NCBI GenBank assembly: GCA_937901525.1
Contig: CALDHX010000025.1
Coordinates: 1 to 32,770 of the forward strand
Source of the DNA: an uncultured Bacteroidales bacterium
Lineage (GTDB): Bacteria > Bacteroidota > Bacteroidia > Bacteroidales > P3
Reading direction: 5' to 3'
Length of the DNA: 32,770 nt
Under the pieces are notes generated by a model. It saw nothing but the letters and a program-made list of their open reading frames with translations, did no database searches and was not told the origin of the DNA. The stretch's first letter is position 1. Each line of letters opens with the position of its first letter. The translations under genes were made by a program, and so were the position numbers. Shown in pieces: positions 16,094 through 23,858 of this stretch.

Positions 16094-17431
16094 ATGAAAT
16101 TAAAATTAAGTAATATTCTAAAAATTGCAAATGCAGATATAGAGCTTGGTGGCTTGACTGTAATTACAGGTGTGAATGATTCTGGAAAAAGCACTATTGG
16201 TAAAGTATTATTTTCAACACTAAAAGCTGTAAATAATGCAAGTCAAATAAAAGAAAGTGATGCTATTTTTAAAATTAGACTTCAACTAATAGGAATTAAA
16301 CGAATATTGAATAGACAAGAAATATACTTACAAGAAATAAATGACATCAGAGATTTGGCTGACAATTTAATTGAAAAAACTTTTAATAAAATAGATGTCT
16401 TAACGAAATCTATTATAGAAAATGAACAAATAAAAAACTTACCAAGTAGAGCGTTATCTATTTTAGAAAAAAGACTCTCAACCATACATACAATTATAGA
16501 AAACTTTTATAATCCTAATCTTGCTATCAAAGAAGAGTTTAATCGAATTTCCGAATCTGAATTTACTACACGTCTTCTTAATTCATTTGGGAAAGAATAT
16601 GCCTCAATAGAATTTTATGACGACACAAATAACAAGCAAGGTAGTACAATAAAAATAGACTTTGCAAATAAATCTTTAGATGATATAAAAGTTAATGGAA
16701 GTTTTTCCATAGAAGATATAACTTATATTGAATCACCAGTTTATTTACCAATACTTAACACTTTACGTTTATCAAATTCTTTTTCAACTTCCTCTTTCAG
16801 AAACATTCCGCCTTATTTACAAAAAGGAAATATTCCGTATCATATAGCAGATATGGCAGAAAAGATTTTAACTATAGAAGAATTTGTTCCAAGCTTATTT
16901 GACACTTTAAACACCGCACAATTTGAATCTCTTTTAAAAGAAATTAACTTATTAATAGGTGGTACTTTTAACGTTAATATAAAAGATAACCAATTATACT
17001 TTTGCAAAGAAAGTGGTGAAAAAATCCCTGCAATAAATATTGCAACTGGAGTAAAGTCTTTTGGGGTTTTATTACGACTACTTGAAACAAATAACATATC
17101 AACATCTAAAATATTAGTAATAGATGAGCCTGAAATACATTTACACCCTGAATGGCAAATTAAATTTTGTAAACTTATAATTGAACTTATCGCAAAAGGA
17201 ATTCCTATTGTAATTTCTTCTCATAGCCCTTATTTTCTACAAGGTTTACGTTATTATGCAGCAGCAAAAGGTGTTGAAAAAGATGTTATTTATTATATGG
17301 CAGAAAAAAAAGAAGATGGTCTTTCTAATATAATAAATGTTAGCGATGATTTAAATAAAGTATTTACATTATTATCAGCTCCTTTACACCAAATAATGAA
17401 TGTTGATGAAGTAAGAAATACTCAAAAATGA
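16094..17431 (+). CDS. AAA/ABC-type ATPase (SMC/OLD-like head) of a two-gene candidate defence unit
   Basis: The 445-aa protein has a split ABC-type ATPase head. Walker A is GVNDSGKST (26-34), followed by about 250 residues of mainly helical insertion, then a signature-like segment ATGVKSFG, Walker B ILVIDEPEIHLHPEW with D344 and E345, and an H-loop VISSHSP. This layout matches the AAA_15/AAA_21 ATPases found in anti-phage systems such as Septu (PtuA), AbiL and PARIS. It overlaps the next gene by 4 nt (ATGA), so the two are translationally coupled. The promoter lies inside an inverted repeat. I place it in the ATPase class with confidence, but not in a named system. Confidence 0.88.
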   Translation: MKLKLSNILKIANADIELGGLTVITGVNDSGKSTIGKVLFSTLKAVNNASQIKESDAIFKIRLQLIGIKRILNRQEIYLQEINDIRDLADNLIEKTFNKIDVLTKSIIENEQIKNLPSRALSILEKRLSTIHTIIENFYNPNLAIKEEFNRISESEFTTRLLNSFGKEYASIEFYDDTNNKQGSTIKIDFANKSLDDIKVNGSFSIEDITYIESPVYLPILNTLRLSNSFSTSSFRNIPPYLQKGNIPYHIADMAEKILTIEEFVPSLFDTLNTAQFESLLKEINLLIGGTFNVNIKDNQLYFCKESGEKIPAINIATGVKSFGVLLRLLETNNISTSKILVIDEPEIHLHPEWQIKFCKLIIELIAKGIPIVISSHSPYFLQGLRYYAAAKGVEKDVIYYMAEKKEDGLSNIINVSDDLNKVFTLLSAPLHQIMNVDEVRNTQK

Positions 17432-18033
17432 CACCATTAGAAATATACAATTCCATCAAGAATTATATCGGAAAAGATAATATAATTTGTAATTTACATA
17501 GTGCTTGTAAAAATAGCAAATATCTTTGCGAACAAATCGCATCAAATAAAAACGTTTTAGACTTCGATGCTGTTTCTCACAAATGGTGTGAAGAAAAAAG
17601 TATTTCTGACTTCAAATCTGTTGATGCTGTTACAAATTCTGTTTCAAACAATTATTTTTGTTTCATTGAATTAAAATCTTGGAAATTATTTCTAAAGCAC
17701 AATCAAAACGAATCAGACATAGATAAACAAGCAAAGAAATACGAATCCGATTTACCTAATAAACTTCAAAAAAGTATAGAATTATGCAAAGAAATAACCA
17801 AAAAAGATTCAACTTTTAAGGATTGTAGCATTCTTTTTATTTTATTAACTGACATTTCAGATAAAGACGGAATATCAAGTATTGACAATGCTCTTACTGC
17901 CTTAGCAGGTACTGCATCAAATTTAAAAACACTTTGTAATAAGAAATCTAAAGATGTTTTAGATAAAATATCCAATATTGAAACTCGCTATTGGGAATGC
18001 AAAGAGTTTGACGAAAAAATTGCTAAACTTTAA
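17428..18033 (+). CDS. Small protein with PD-(D/E)XK-like pattern, partner of the upstream ATPase
   Basis: I do not recognise the family of this 201-aa protein. Residues about 60-86 read as a nuclease-like core: SVDAV with D66, then a hydrophobic strand NYFCFIELKSW with E81 and K83. The spacing of 14 residues between D and E-X-K is that of PD-(D/E)XK nucleases, including the HsdR proteins of this window. The rest is lysine-rich and mostly helical. The 4-nt overlap with the ATPase gene implies a joint function; a nuclease effector controlled by the ATPase is an inference. It does not show the Toprim motifs of AbiLii/RloB or AriB, nor an HNH motif as in PtuB. A bidirectional terminator follows at 18081-18106. 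Confidence 0.72.
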   Translation: MTPLEIYNSIKNYIGKDNIICNLHSACKNSKYLCEQIASNKNVLDFDAVSHKWCEEKSISDFKSVDAVTNSVSNNYFCFIELKSWKLFLKHNQNESDIDKQAKKYESDLPNKLQKSIELCKEITKKDSTFKDCSILFILLTDISDKDGISSIDNALTALAGTASNLKTLCNKKSKDVLDKISNIETRYWECKEFDEKIAKL

Positions 18034-18080
18034 TCTTTATTTATTATTATTTTATAACAAACTACATACTAAAACAAAGA

Positions 18081-18106
18081 AAGGAGACTAAAAATTTAGT
18101 CTCCTT
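18081..18106. terminator. Bidirectional terminator between converging operons
   Basis: AAGGAGACTAAA (18081-18092), a 2-nt loop and TTTAGTCTCCTT (18095-18106) form a perfect 12-bp stem. A T-rich run follows on the plus strand and A-rich sequence precedes, so it can serve both the ATPase pair and atoA. Confidence 0.88.
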
Positions 18107-18130
18107 TTCTTTTTTATATACTTAATGCTG

Positions 18131-18790
18131 TTATTGTTGCATTGGGATTAGGTTTTCTGATATGATTAGTTCTGCTTCTGTTGCGGCTTGAACTTGTTCT
18201 ACTGTGAATTCTGGGTGTATTTCTGTCAATACTATTCCTTTTGGTGTGATTTCCATTACGCCCATTTCAGTGATTATCATATTTACTTGACCTTTTGCTG
18301 TTAGTGGCAATGTACATTTTTTAAGGATTTTTGGATTTCCTTTTGCTGTGTGTTCCATTGCAAGTATTACTCTTTTTGCTCCTACTAAAAGATCCATTGC
18401 TCCTCCCATTCCTGGTATTTTTTTGCCTGGTATCATCCAGTTTGCAAGGTCGCCGTTTTCATCTACTTGCATTGCTCCAAGGATTGATGCATCTACGTGG
18501 CCTCCTCTAATTAAGGCAAATGAGGTTGCTGAATCAAAGGTTGCTGCTCCGTCTATCATTGTGATGAAACCTCCTCCTGCATTGATTAATTCTGGATCTT
18601 CTTCGCCTGGTTTTGCGTCTGAATCCATTCCTATCAATCCGTTTTCGCTTTGAAGTAATACTTTTACTCCTGGTTTTAAGTAATTAGGTATTAGGGTTGG
18701 TATTCCTATTCCTAAGTTTACTACGAATCCATCTTGAAGTTCCAAAGCTGCTCGCTTTGCTATGACTTCTCTTACTTGATTCTTATCCAT
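18131..18790 (-). CDS. atoA: CoA-transferase beta subunit (AtoA-like)
   Basis: This is subunit B of a family I CoA-transferase that moves CoA between butyryl-CoA/acetoacetate or acetate in the last steps of lysine fermentation. The catalytic glutamate is E49 in QSENGLIG. GIGIPTLIPNY and GGGFITMIDGAATF are typical of the beta subunit, and 219 aa is the normal length. It is the last gene of the operon with kamD and kamE, 31 nt after kamE. The enzyme needs an alpha subunit (AtoD), which is often encoded next door but is not present in this window. Exact substrate is not determined by sequence. Confidence 0.9.
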   Translation of the reverse strand: MDKNQVREVIAKRAALELQDGFVVNLGIGIPTLIPNYLKPGVKVLLQSENGLIGMDSDAKPGEEDPELINAGGGFITMIDGAATFDSATSFALIRGGHVDASILGAMQVDENGDLANWMIPGKKIPGMGGAMDLLVGAKRVILAMEHTAKGNPKILKKCTLPLTAKGQVNMIITEMGVMEITPKGIVLTEIHPEFTVEQVQAATEAELIISENLIPMQQ

Positions 18791-18821
18791 ATTTTTGTTT
18801 TGTGTTTTTTTTCTTGGTTTG

Positions 18822-19610
18822 TTATTTTCCCATGCGTCTTGCTAATTCTTCTACTACGTATGAGGCTACGTCATCGGCGTATGTGTTCATTCCAAAGCCT
18901 GCATCGTATCCAAGTTCTTTTGCAAGTTCGTGTGAGATTCTTGCTCCTCCACAACATAGAATTACTTTATCTCTTAGACCTTCTGCTTCTAACATTTCAA
19001 CTAATTCTACAAGGTTTTGGATATGTACGTCTTTTTGTGTAACGGTTTGTGATACTAAAAGGGCATCGGCTTTTAATTCTATGGCTTTTGCTATAAATTC
19101 TTCGTTTGATACTTGTGCTCCCATGTTTAGAGCTTCTATCATTTCATAGCGTTCCAATCCATAATGGCCTGCATAGCCTTTCATATTCATAATAGCATCG
19201 ATTCCTACGGTGTGGGCATCTGTTCCTGTTGATGCTCCTACTACAACGATTTTTCTTCCGATTCTTTCTTTGATAAATTCGTCTGTTTCGTGCATATCCA
19301 TTACGTTAGATTCTACTTTTGGTACGTGAATTGTAGAGTAATCTACTGTATGCACTGTGCTTCCGTAGCAATTAAAGAATGTGAAGCCTTCTGTTAATTC
19401 TTTGTAATATACAACTTGTGGGTTTTCAAATCCCATCTTCTTCATAAGTTGTTTTGCTGCTTCTATTGCTTCATCTCCACAAGGTACAGGTAAGGTAAAA
19501 CTTAATTGTGTTTTACCATCGTTCATTGTGTCGCCGTATGGTTTTACTTTGGTTAAGTCAAGTTCTGTATCGAAGTTCTTGGCTTCCATTGAATATAATC
19601 CGCCGCTCAT
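18822..19610 (-). CDS. kamE: D-lysine/L-beta-lysine 5,6-aminomutase beta subunit
   Basis: This is the B12-binding subunit of lysine 5,6-aminomutase, which moves the terminal amino group to carbon 5. The cobalamin motif DxHxxG is D131-A-H133-T-V-G136 and the PLP-binding lysine is K144; both numbers match the characterised Clostridium sticklandii enzyme. The length of 262 aa is typical. The start overlaps the kamD stop codon by one base (TAATG), so translation is coupled. An alternative start at M8 is possible. Confidence 0.95.
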   Translation of the reverse strand: MSGGLYSMEAKNFDTELDLTKVKPYGDTMNDGKTQLSFTLPVPCGDEAIEAAKQLMKKMGFENPQVVYYKELTEGFTFFNCYGSTVHTVDYSTIHVPKVESNVMDMHETDEFIKERIGRKIVVVGASTGTDAHTVGIDAIMNMKGYAGHYGLERYEMIEALNMGAQVSNEEFIAKAIELKADALLVSQTVTQKDVHIQNLVELVEMLEAEGLRDKVILCCGGARISHELAKELGYDAGFGMNTYADDVASYVVEELARRMGK

Positions 19611-21175
19611 TATTGTTGTCCTCCTTTTCCTTTCATTAAGTCAATAAATGGATTGTAGTAGTGTTCTCCTTTTTCAAATACTCCTGCTAATCCTTTTCCT
19701 CCGTCAAATGGACGTTTTATGTCTGCAAAGATTCCTTTTTCTAAGGCTTTGAATAGTCCTTCTTGTGTCATCTTTTCCAATAGTTCTATTGCATCGTCCA
19801 ATACTTTTTTCGCTCTTGTTTGCATAATTCCGTCTTTTTTGAATTCTAAATCGTCTCCGATGTTTTTCATATTACGGAATATGTATTGTGCATTTTCTAT
19901 TGACAAATATCTATCTGACATAAATGGTGTGTGAATTGCTTCGGTCATCATTCCTAATAATTGAAGACCTTGTCCTGTCCAAATAGCAATTTCATTAAAT
20001 AATGCATCTTGAATATGTCCACGGAATATGTTTCCTGTCATAAACTTTGTAGGTGGCATATATTTTAATGGAGCCTTAGGGAAGATTTCACGAATCATTT
20101 GTGCTTGTGCAAGCTCGTAAAGGAATCCATTTTCTAAATCTGGTGTCATTTCAAAAGCATGACCAAGTCCCATTTGTTCTTCTGGCAATCCTGCTGCGAA
20201 AGCTAATTGTTCGTTAATCAAATCAGAAGCCAATACTGTGTGTGCTTGTTCAAAAGCATCAGCTGTTGTCAAGTAGTTGTCTTCTCCTGTGTTGATAATA
20301 ACGCCTGCAAAACCATTGATTACTCTTGAAAAATATTGGTCAATCAAAGTTCTTTGCATATTGATGTCTCGGAACAAGATACCATATAAAGCATCATTCA
20401 ACATAACATCTAACCCTTCCAAAGCACCCATTACTGCAATTTCTGGCATACATAATCCTGAGCAATAGTTACATAAACGGATATAACGACCAACTTCTTC
20501 TCCTACTTCGTCCAATGCTTTACGCATTATACGGAAGTTTTCTTGTGTAGCAAAGGTTCCACCAAATCCTTCTGTTGTTGCACCATAAGGAACATAGTCT
20601 AAAAGCGATTGTCCTGTTGTACGAATCACCGCAATTATATCTGCTCCTTGTCTTGCACCTGCTTGTGCTTGAATAACATCTTCATAGATATTTCCTGTTG
20701 CAACAATAATATAAAGATATGGCTTTTGACCCTCTCCTATCGTTTCAATATAGTTTTCTCTACGTTTTCTATTTGCTTTAATTCTTTCCATTGATTGATC
20801 GATGAATGGTTGCAAAGCCTCTTTTGCTTTTTCCATATCACCTTGTGGCAATGTTGCTAAATCCAACTCACCTTTTCCAACCAATTCTGCTATTTCATTT
20901 GGAGTCTTTCCTGTTTGCATAACAGCATTACCCAACACAGGTAAAACACCATTTGAAAGCATTCCTTTTTCTTTAAGATAATCAACCAACACATTTGGCA
21001 AAGGAACACCACTTTCATCAATTCCATCAACACCCATCAAACGACAAAGTGTTCTTTCGCAAGCAACGGTTGAATAACCATCAACAAAATCTTGCACTTG
21101 ATCAGAAATAACCTTTGCAAGTTCTTTTGCGTGTGCTACTTTATTAAAATCTAAGCCTAATTTGCTTTTTTCCAT
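19610..21175 (-). CDS. kamD: D-lysine/L-beta-lysine 5,6-aminomutase alpha subunit
   Basis: This is the large TIM-barrel subunit of lysine 5,6-aminomutase, which binds substrate and part of adenosylcobalamin and PLP. The 521-aa length is close to the clostridial protein. Strongly conserved segments include YLYIIVATGNIYEDVIQAQA, RTTGQSLLDYVPYGAT and NYCSGLCMPEIAVMGALEG. It lies 24 nt after the deoxyhypusine-synthase-like gene and overlaps kamE by one base. In related lysine clusters kamD usually follows kamC directly; here an accessory block and the kdd-kamC segment lie on the other side of atoA. Confidence 0.95.
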   Translation of the reverse strand: MEKSKLGLDFNKVAHAKELAKVISDQVQDFVDGYSTVACERTLCRLMGVDGIDESGVPLPNVLVDYLKEKGMLSNGVLPVLGNAVMQTGKTPNEIAELVGKGELDLATLPQGDMEKAKEALQPFIDQSMERIKANRKRRENYIETIGEGQKPYLYIIVATGNIYEDVIQAQAGARQGADIIAVIRTTGQSLLDYVPYGATTEGFGGTFATQENFRIMRKALDEVGEEVGRYIRLCNYCSGLCMPEIAVMGALEGLDVMLNDALYGILFRDINMQRTLIDQYFSRVINGFAGVIINTGEDNYLTTADAFEQAHTVLASDLINEQLAFAAGLPEEQMGLGHAFEMTPDLENGFLYELAQAQMIREIFPKAPLKYMPPTKFMTGNIFRGHIQDALFNEIAIWTGQGLQLLGMMTEAIHTPFMSDRYLSIENAQYIFRNMKNIGDDLEFKKDGIMQTRAKKVLDDAIELLEKMTQEGLFKALEKGIFADIKRPFDGGKGLAGVFEKGEHYYNPFIDLMKGKGGQQ

Positions 21176-21199
21176 ATTGCGTTAAAGTATTTTTATCAA

Positions 21200-22216
21200 T
21201 TAAAACATTTTAGCATAATTCTTTGCTTCTCTTTTTTGCCAATCCCCCTTGTGATAAACATACGAAGCAATCAAAGGAACAACAGTTGTAGCCTCAGCAT
21301 AAACCATTTGTTCAAAAGTAGTATCTACCTTACCCCATGAGCAAGCTTCTTTCAAAGTAGAAGAAGAACAAGCACCATCTCTTACATCAGCAACAGTGAT
21401 TTGAACAGCATATTTGTGCATATCAACATCTTTTCCTAACACCTCTGCACACACAACAGTATCTTGTGCAAAGTTTTTAGGAACACCACCACCTACCATA
21501 AACAAACCTGTTGTACCAGCTTTGATTTTGATTTGAGTAAGTTCCAAAAAGTCTTTTACGCTATCGATTGACAAGTGTTTTTCAGGATTTGCAACTTGGT
21601 GCATAACAAGTCCGAAACCAGCAGAGCAGTCAGAAAAAGCAGGAACAAAGATTGGCACATTGTTTTCATAACAAGTTTGAATCAAAGAATCCTTTTTCTT
21701 AGCATTACCTTCTGATAACCATTTACCAAGTTCCCAAATAAACTCTCTTGAAGAATAAGGACGAGGCTCCAATGAATCAGCAATCATTTTAATAGTAGCA
21801 TCGCAATTTTGAAGTTCTTCCTCATCAATGTAAGTATCATAAATTCTATCAACATAATTACTTCTCAAATACTTATCATCAATAAAAGGAGTACCCTTAT
21901 AATGTTTGAAACCTAAGGCTTCAAAGAAATCCATATCAATTATAGAAGCACCAGTTGAAACAATGCAATCCACCATTTTATTTTTCACCATATCAACATA
22001 AACTTGCATACAACCAGCAGCAGAAGTACTACCTGCAAGAGTCAATATAACAGAACACTCCTTATCGTTCATCATTCTTTGAAAAATATCAGCAGCATTA
22101 GCAGTATCTCTTGAAGAGAAACTCATATCACGCATTGCATCAATAATTTGTGTAGAATCAATTTGTTTAATATCTACATGCTTTACTACTTCTTTCAATA
22201 AATCCTTTTTTTCCAT
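21200..22216 (-). CDS. Deoxyhypusine synthase-like protein (function in polyamine chemistry uncertain)
   Basis: The 338-aa protein belongs to the deoxyhypusine synthase superfamily, whose bacterial members include homospermidine synthase-like enzymes. Typical NAD-binding segments are AGSTSAAG, VSTGA and MVGGGVPKNFAQD, and the C-terminus has WGKVDTTFEQMVYAEATTVVPL. In eukaryotic deoxyhypusine synthase the aligned PVKVYADAS contains the catalytic lysine; here that position is M304. Bacteria lack the eIF5A substrate, so the reaction must be different. The gene heads the operon with kamD, kamE and atoA (24-nt gap to kamD), with a promoter at 22253-22260. Placement with lysine genes is suggestive but could be incidental. 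Confidence 0.85.
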   Translation of the reverse strand: MEKKDLLKEVVKHVDIKQIDSTQIIDAMRDMSFSSRDTANAADIFQRMMNDKECSVILTLAGSTSAAGCMQVYVDMVKNKMVDCIVSTGASIIDMDFFEALGFKHYKGTPFIDDKYLRSNYVDRIYDTYIDEEELQNCDATIKMIADSLEPRPYSSREFIWELGKWLSEGNAKKKDSLIQTCYENNVPIFVPAFSDCSAGFGLVMHQVANPEKHLSIDSVKDFLELTQIKIKAGTTGLFMVGGGVPKNFAQDTVVCAEVLGKDVDMHKYAVQITVADVRDGACSSSTLKEACSWGKVDTTFEQMVYAEATTVVPLIASYVYHKGDWQKREAKNYAKMF

Positions 22217-22252
22217 ATCTTATTTTTTTTATTATTTCCATACTTTAAACTG

Positions 22253-22260
22253 CAAAAATA
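22253..22260 (-). promoter_or_regulatory. Promoter -7 element of the DHS-like/kamD/kamE/atoA operon
   Basis: The minus strand reads TATTTTTG, matching TAnnTTTG, 36 nt before the start codon of the first gene. Confidence 0.65.
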
Positions 22261-22324
22261 GTAAAAATTCGTGCAATTCCAAAGAAAATTTTTCAGAATT
22301 GTTTGTCAGAACAAAAAAATGACG

Positions 22325-22332
22325 TACCTTTG
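22325..22332 (+). promoter_or_regulatory. Promoter -7 element of tRNA-Ser
   Basis: TACCTTTG lies 5 nt before the tRNA gene, with TTGTTTG about 20 nt upstream as the -33 element. Confidence 0.75.
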
Positions 22333-22337
22333 CAAAC

Positions 22338-22422
22338 GGAAAGTTGGCAGAGTGGTCGAATGCGGCGGTCTTGAAAACCGTTGATCTTAACGGGTCCGGG
22401 GGTTCGAATCCCTCACTTTCCG
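22338..22422 (+). tRNA. tRNA-Ser (anticodon UGA)
   Basis: The 85-nt gene folds as a class II tRNA with a long variable arm. The acceptor stem is GGAAAGT paired with ACTTTCC, followed by discriminator G. The anticodon loop CTTGAAA in the stem CGGT...ACCG gives UGA. The T arm is GGGGGTTCGAATCCCTC. The CCA end is not fully encoded. It is followed by a strong terminator and marks the left border of the right-hand accessory region. Confidence 0.96.
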
Positions 22423-22440
22423 CAGAGAAAGAAAACGACA

Positions 22441-22480
22441 AAAAAAGCAAAGAATTTTCAAAAAATTTCTTTGCTTTTTT
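22441..22480. terminator. Terminator hairpin after tRNA-Ser
   Basis: AAAAAAGCAAAGAA (22441-22454) and TTCTTTGCTTTTTT (22467-22480) form a 14-bp stem with a T run on the plus strand. It can also end transcription of the ATPase gene arriving from the right. Confidence 0.82.
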
Positions 22481-22543
22481 CTTTTTTTTCAAAGACTTTT
22501 TTCAAAAAAATCAAGAAAAAATCAGAGAGTATCACATTCCCGA

Positions 22544-23677
22544 TTATTTACCAAAATATTCTGTCTTCAACCAATAAGCATAAATTGGATCTTGAAATGA
22601 TATTTCCCCTGCCTTGTTATCCAATATATCATTTTTAACAAGAGCTGCTTTTGAACGAGCAACAGATGTTGGAGAAGATATTTTGTAACGGTGCATCACT
22701 TCGGTAGAACTAATAGCTTTCTCGCCTGCAATAAGAGCTTTAAGATAATTGAGTTGTTGAGTTGTTAGCGTTTCGGTAATTGTTACAAACAATAAATTTA
22801 ACTGTTCAACTAATGCAGTATGTGCTGCACGGACAATCTCAATAGTACACTCATCTTTTGTTCTCAACCACGACTGCTGTGCCAACTGTTGCGCATAATA
22901 AGGGTGATTATCCACAAGTTCCACAATCAAATTAGCCGCATCTTTATTTATCCTCTTACCCGTATCGGCAAAACGGCTATTAAAAAACTCCACAAGATAA
23001 GGCGTTTCAATCTTATTAAGAAACATCAAGTTACCAAACTTATAAAATGGCTTGGAAGAATTTGTAAACACCTCCATCATCATATGACGTTTACTACCAT
23101 ACAAGCAATAAGCAACACTTTGATGCTGTTGCCAATGTGAACGCAATTTCTTTTGAAAATAATCAGGGTCAGTAAACTCCGAAATATTTTGAAATTCATC
23201 TACACAAACAACTATTTTAAGCCCCTTTTTCTTAGCAATCCTTTCCGCAAGATCAAGCACCTCATCAGGATTATGCCTTACCTCATCCCAATCAAAATTA
23301 ATTGACACCTCATTTGTAGGATCTGAACCAATAGAAACCTTTGGAACAAGATGCGAAAAGAAAGCCTTTGCATTCTCTACTGCCTCTTCCCACTTAGTTG
23401 ATGTTGCAGCAATAACCTTTTGAGCAAGTAACGCATAAAAATGCTCTTCATTACGTACATTAAACAAGTCAATATGACAAATACACAACTTTACATCTTG
23501 CTCCATAGCCAATTTAGCAGCCTTATTTACAAGCGAACTTTTACCCCAACGGCGTGGCGAAATAATAATTGTATTGATTAGCGATGTAAAATTTTGAACC
23601 AAATAAGCCGTTTCCATTTCTCGGTCCGTAAAATTCTTTTCAGTAGCAATCTTACCAAAGATAAAAGGAGTCTCCAT
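22544..23677 (-). CDS. P-loop ATPase of the archaeal-type (ATPase_2) AAA family
   Basis: The 377-aa protein begins METPFIFGKIATEKNFTDRE and has Walker A SPRRWGKSS (40-48), Walker B VVCVDEFQN with D160 and E161, and a sensor segment YGSKRHMMMEVF. The C-terminal part (about 300-370) looks like a winged helix: SSTEVMHRYKISSPTSVARSKAALVKNDIL. This is the layout of archaeal-type STAND-like ATPases common in Bacteroidetes accessory DNA. The role is unknown; related P-loop proteins are found as orphan genes and in some defence loci. It has its own promoter at 23703-23710 and stands alone on its transcript. Confidence 0.86.
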   Translation of the reverse strand: METPFIFGKIATEKNFTDREMETAYLVQNFTSLINTIIISPRRWGKSSLVNKAAKLAMEQDVKLCICHIDLFNVRNEEHFYALLAQKVIAATSTKWEEAVENAKAFFSHLVPKVSIGSDPTNEVSINFDWDEVRHNPDEVLDLAERIAKKKGLKIVVCVDEFQNISEFTDPDYFQKKLRSHWQQHQSVAYCLYGSKRHMMMEVFTNSSKPFYKFGNLMFLNKIETPYLVEFFNSRFADTGKRINKDAANLIVELVDNHPYYAQQLAQQSWLRTKDECTIEIVRAAHTALVEQLNLLFVTITETLTTQQLNYLKALIAGEKAISSTEVMHRYKISSPTSVARSKAALVKNDILDNKAGEISFQDPIYAYWLKTEYFGK

Positions 23678-23702
23678 GATACACTATTTAATTATTCTAC
23701 TG

Positions 23703-23710
23703 CAAATATA
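23703..23710 (-). promoter_or_regulatory. Promoter -7 element of the ATPase gene
   Basis: The minus strand reads TATATTTG, 25 nt before the start codon. Confidence 0.7.
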
Positions 23711-23775
23711 GTACAAAATATGTATTTACACAAATTGTTATTACAAAAAATGTACAATTGTACTTTGATAGTTAA

Positions 23776-23812
23776 AAAAATCAAGAAAAAAAACTACCAA
23801 AAAAGAAGAAAT
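23776..23812. repeat. 37-bp direct repeat, copy 1
   Basis: Identical by eye to 25050-25086, including the non-homopolymer core TCAAG(A)8CTACC(A)6GAAG. It lies just beyond the terminator of the DUF1016-family gene, in the upstream region of the neighbouring ATPase gene. Confidence 0.9.
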
Positions 23813-23856
23813 GCTGACAAAAGAGAATGATGATTATTTTCTTTCGTCAGCATTTC
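23808..23856 (-). terminator. Terminator of the DUF1016-family gene
   Basis: GAAATGCTGAC (23808-23818) and GTCAGCATTTC (23846-23856) form an 11-bp stem with a 27-nt loop. On the minus strand it is followed by the T-rich direct repeat. Confidence 0.75.
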
Positions 23857-23858
23857 AA

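Noticed and set aside
18734..19149. Two plus-strand ORFs opposite atoA and kamE
   Set aside because: They are antisense shadows of genes with conserved active-site residues.
22344..22577. Plus-strand ORF starting inside tRNA-Ser (MAEWSNAAVLKTVDLNGSGGSNPSLSAEK...)
   Set aside because: This is the well-known false translation of a tRNA-Ser gene running into an A-rich terminator.
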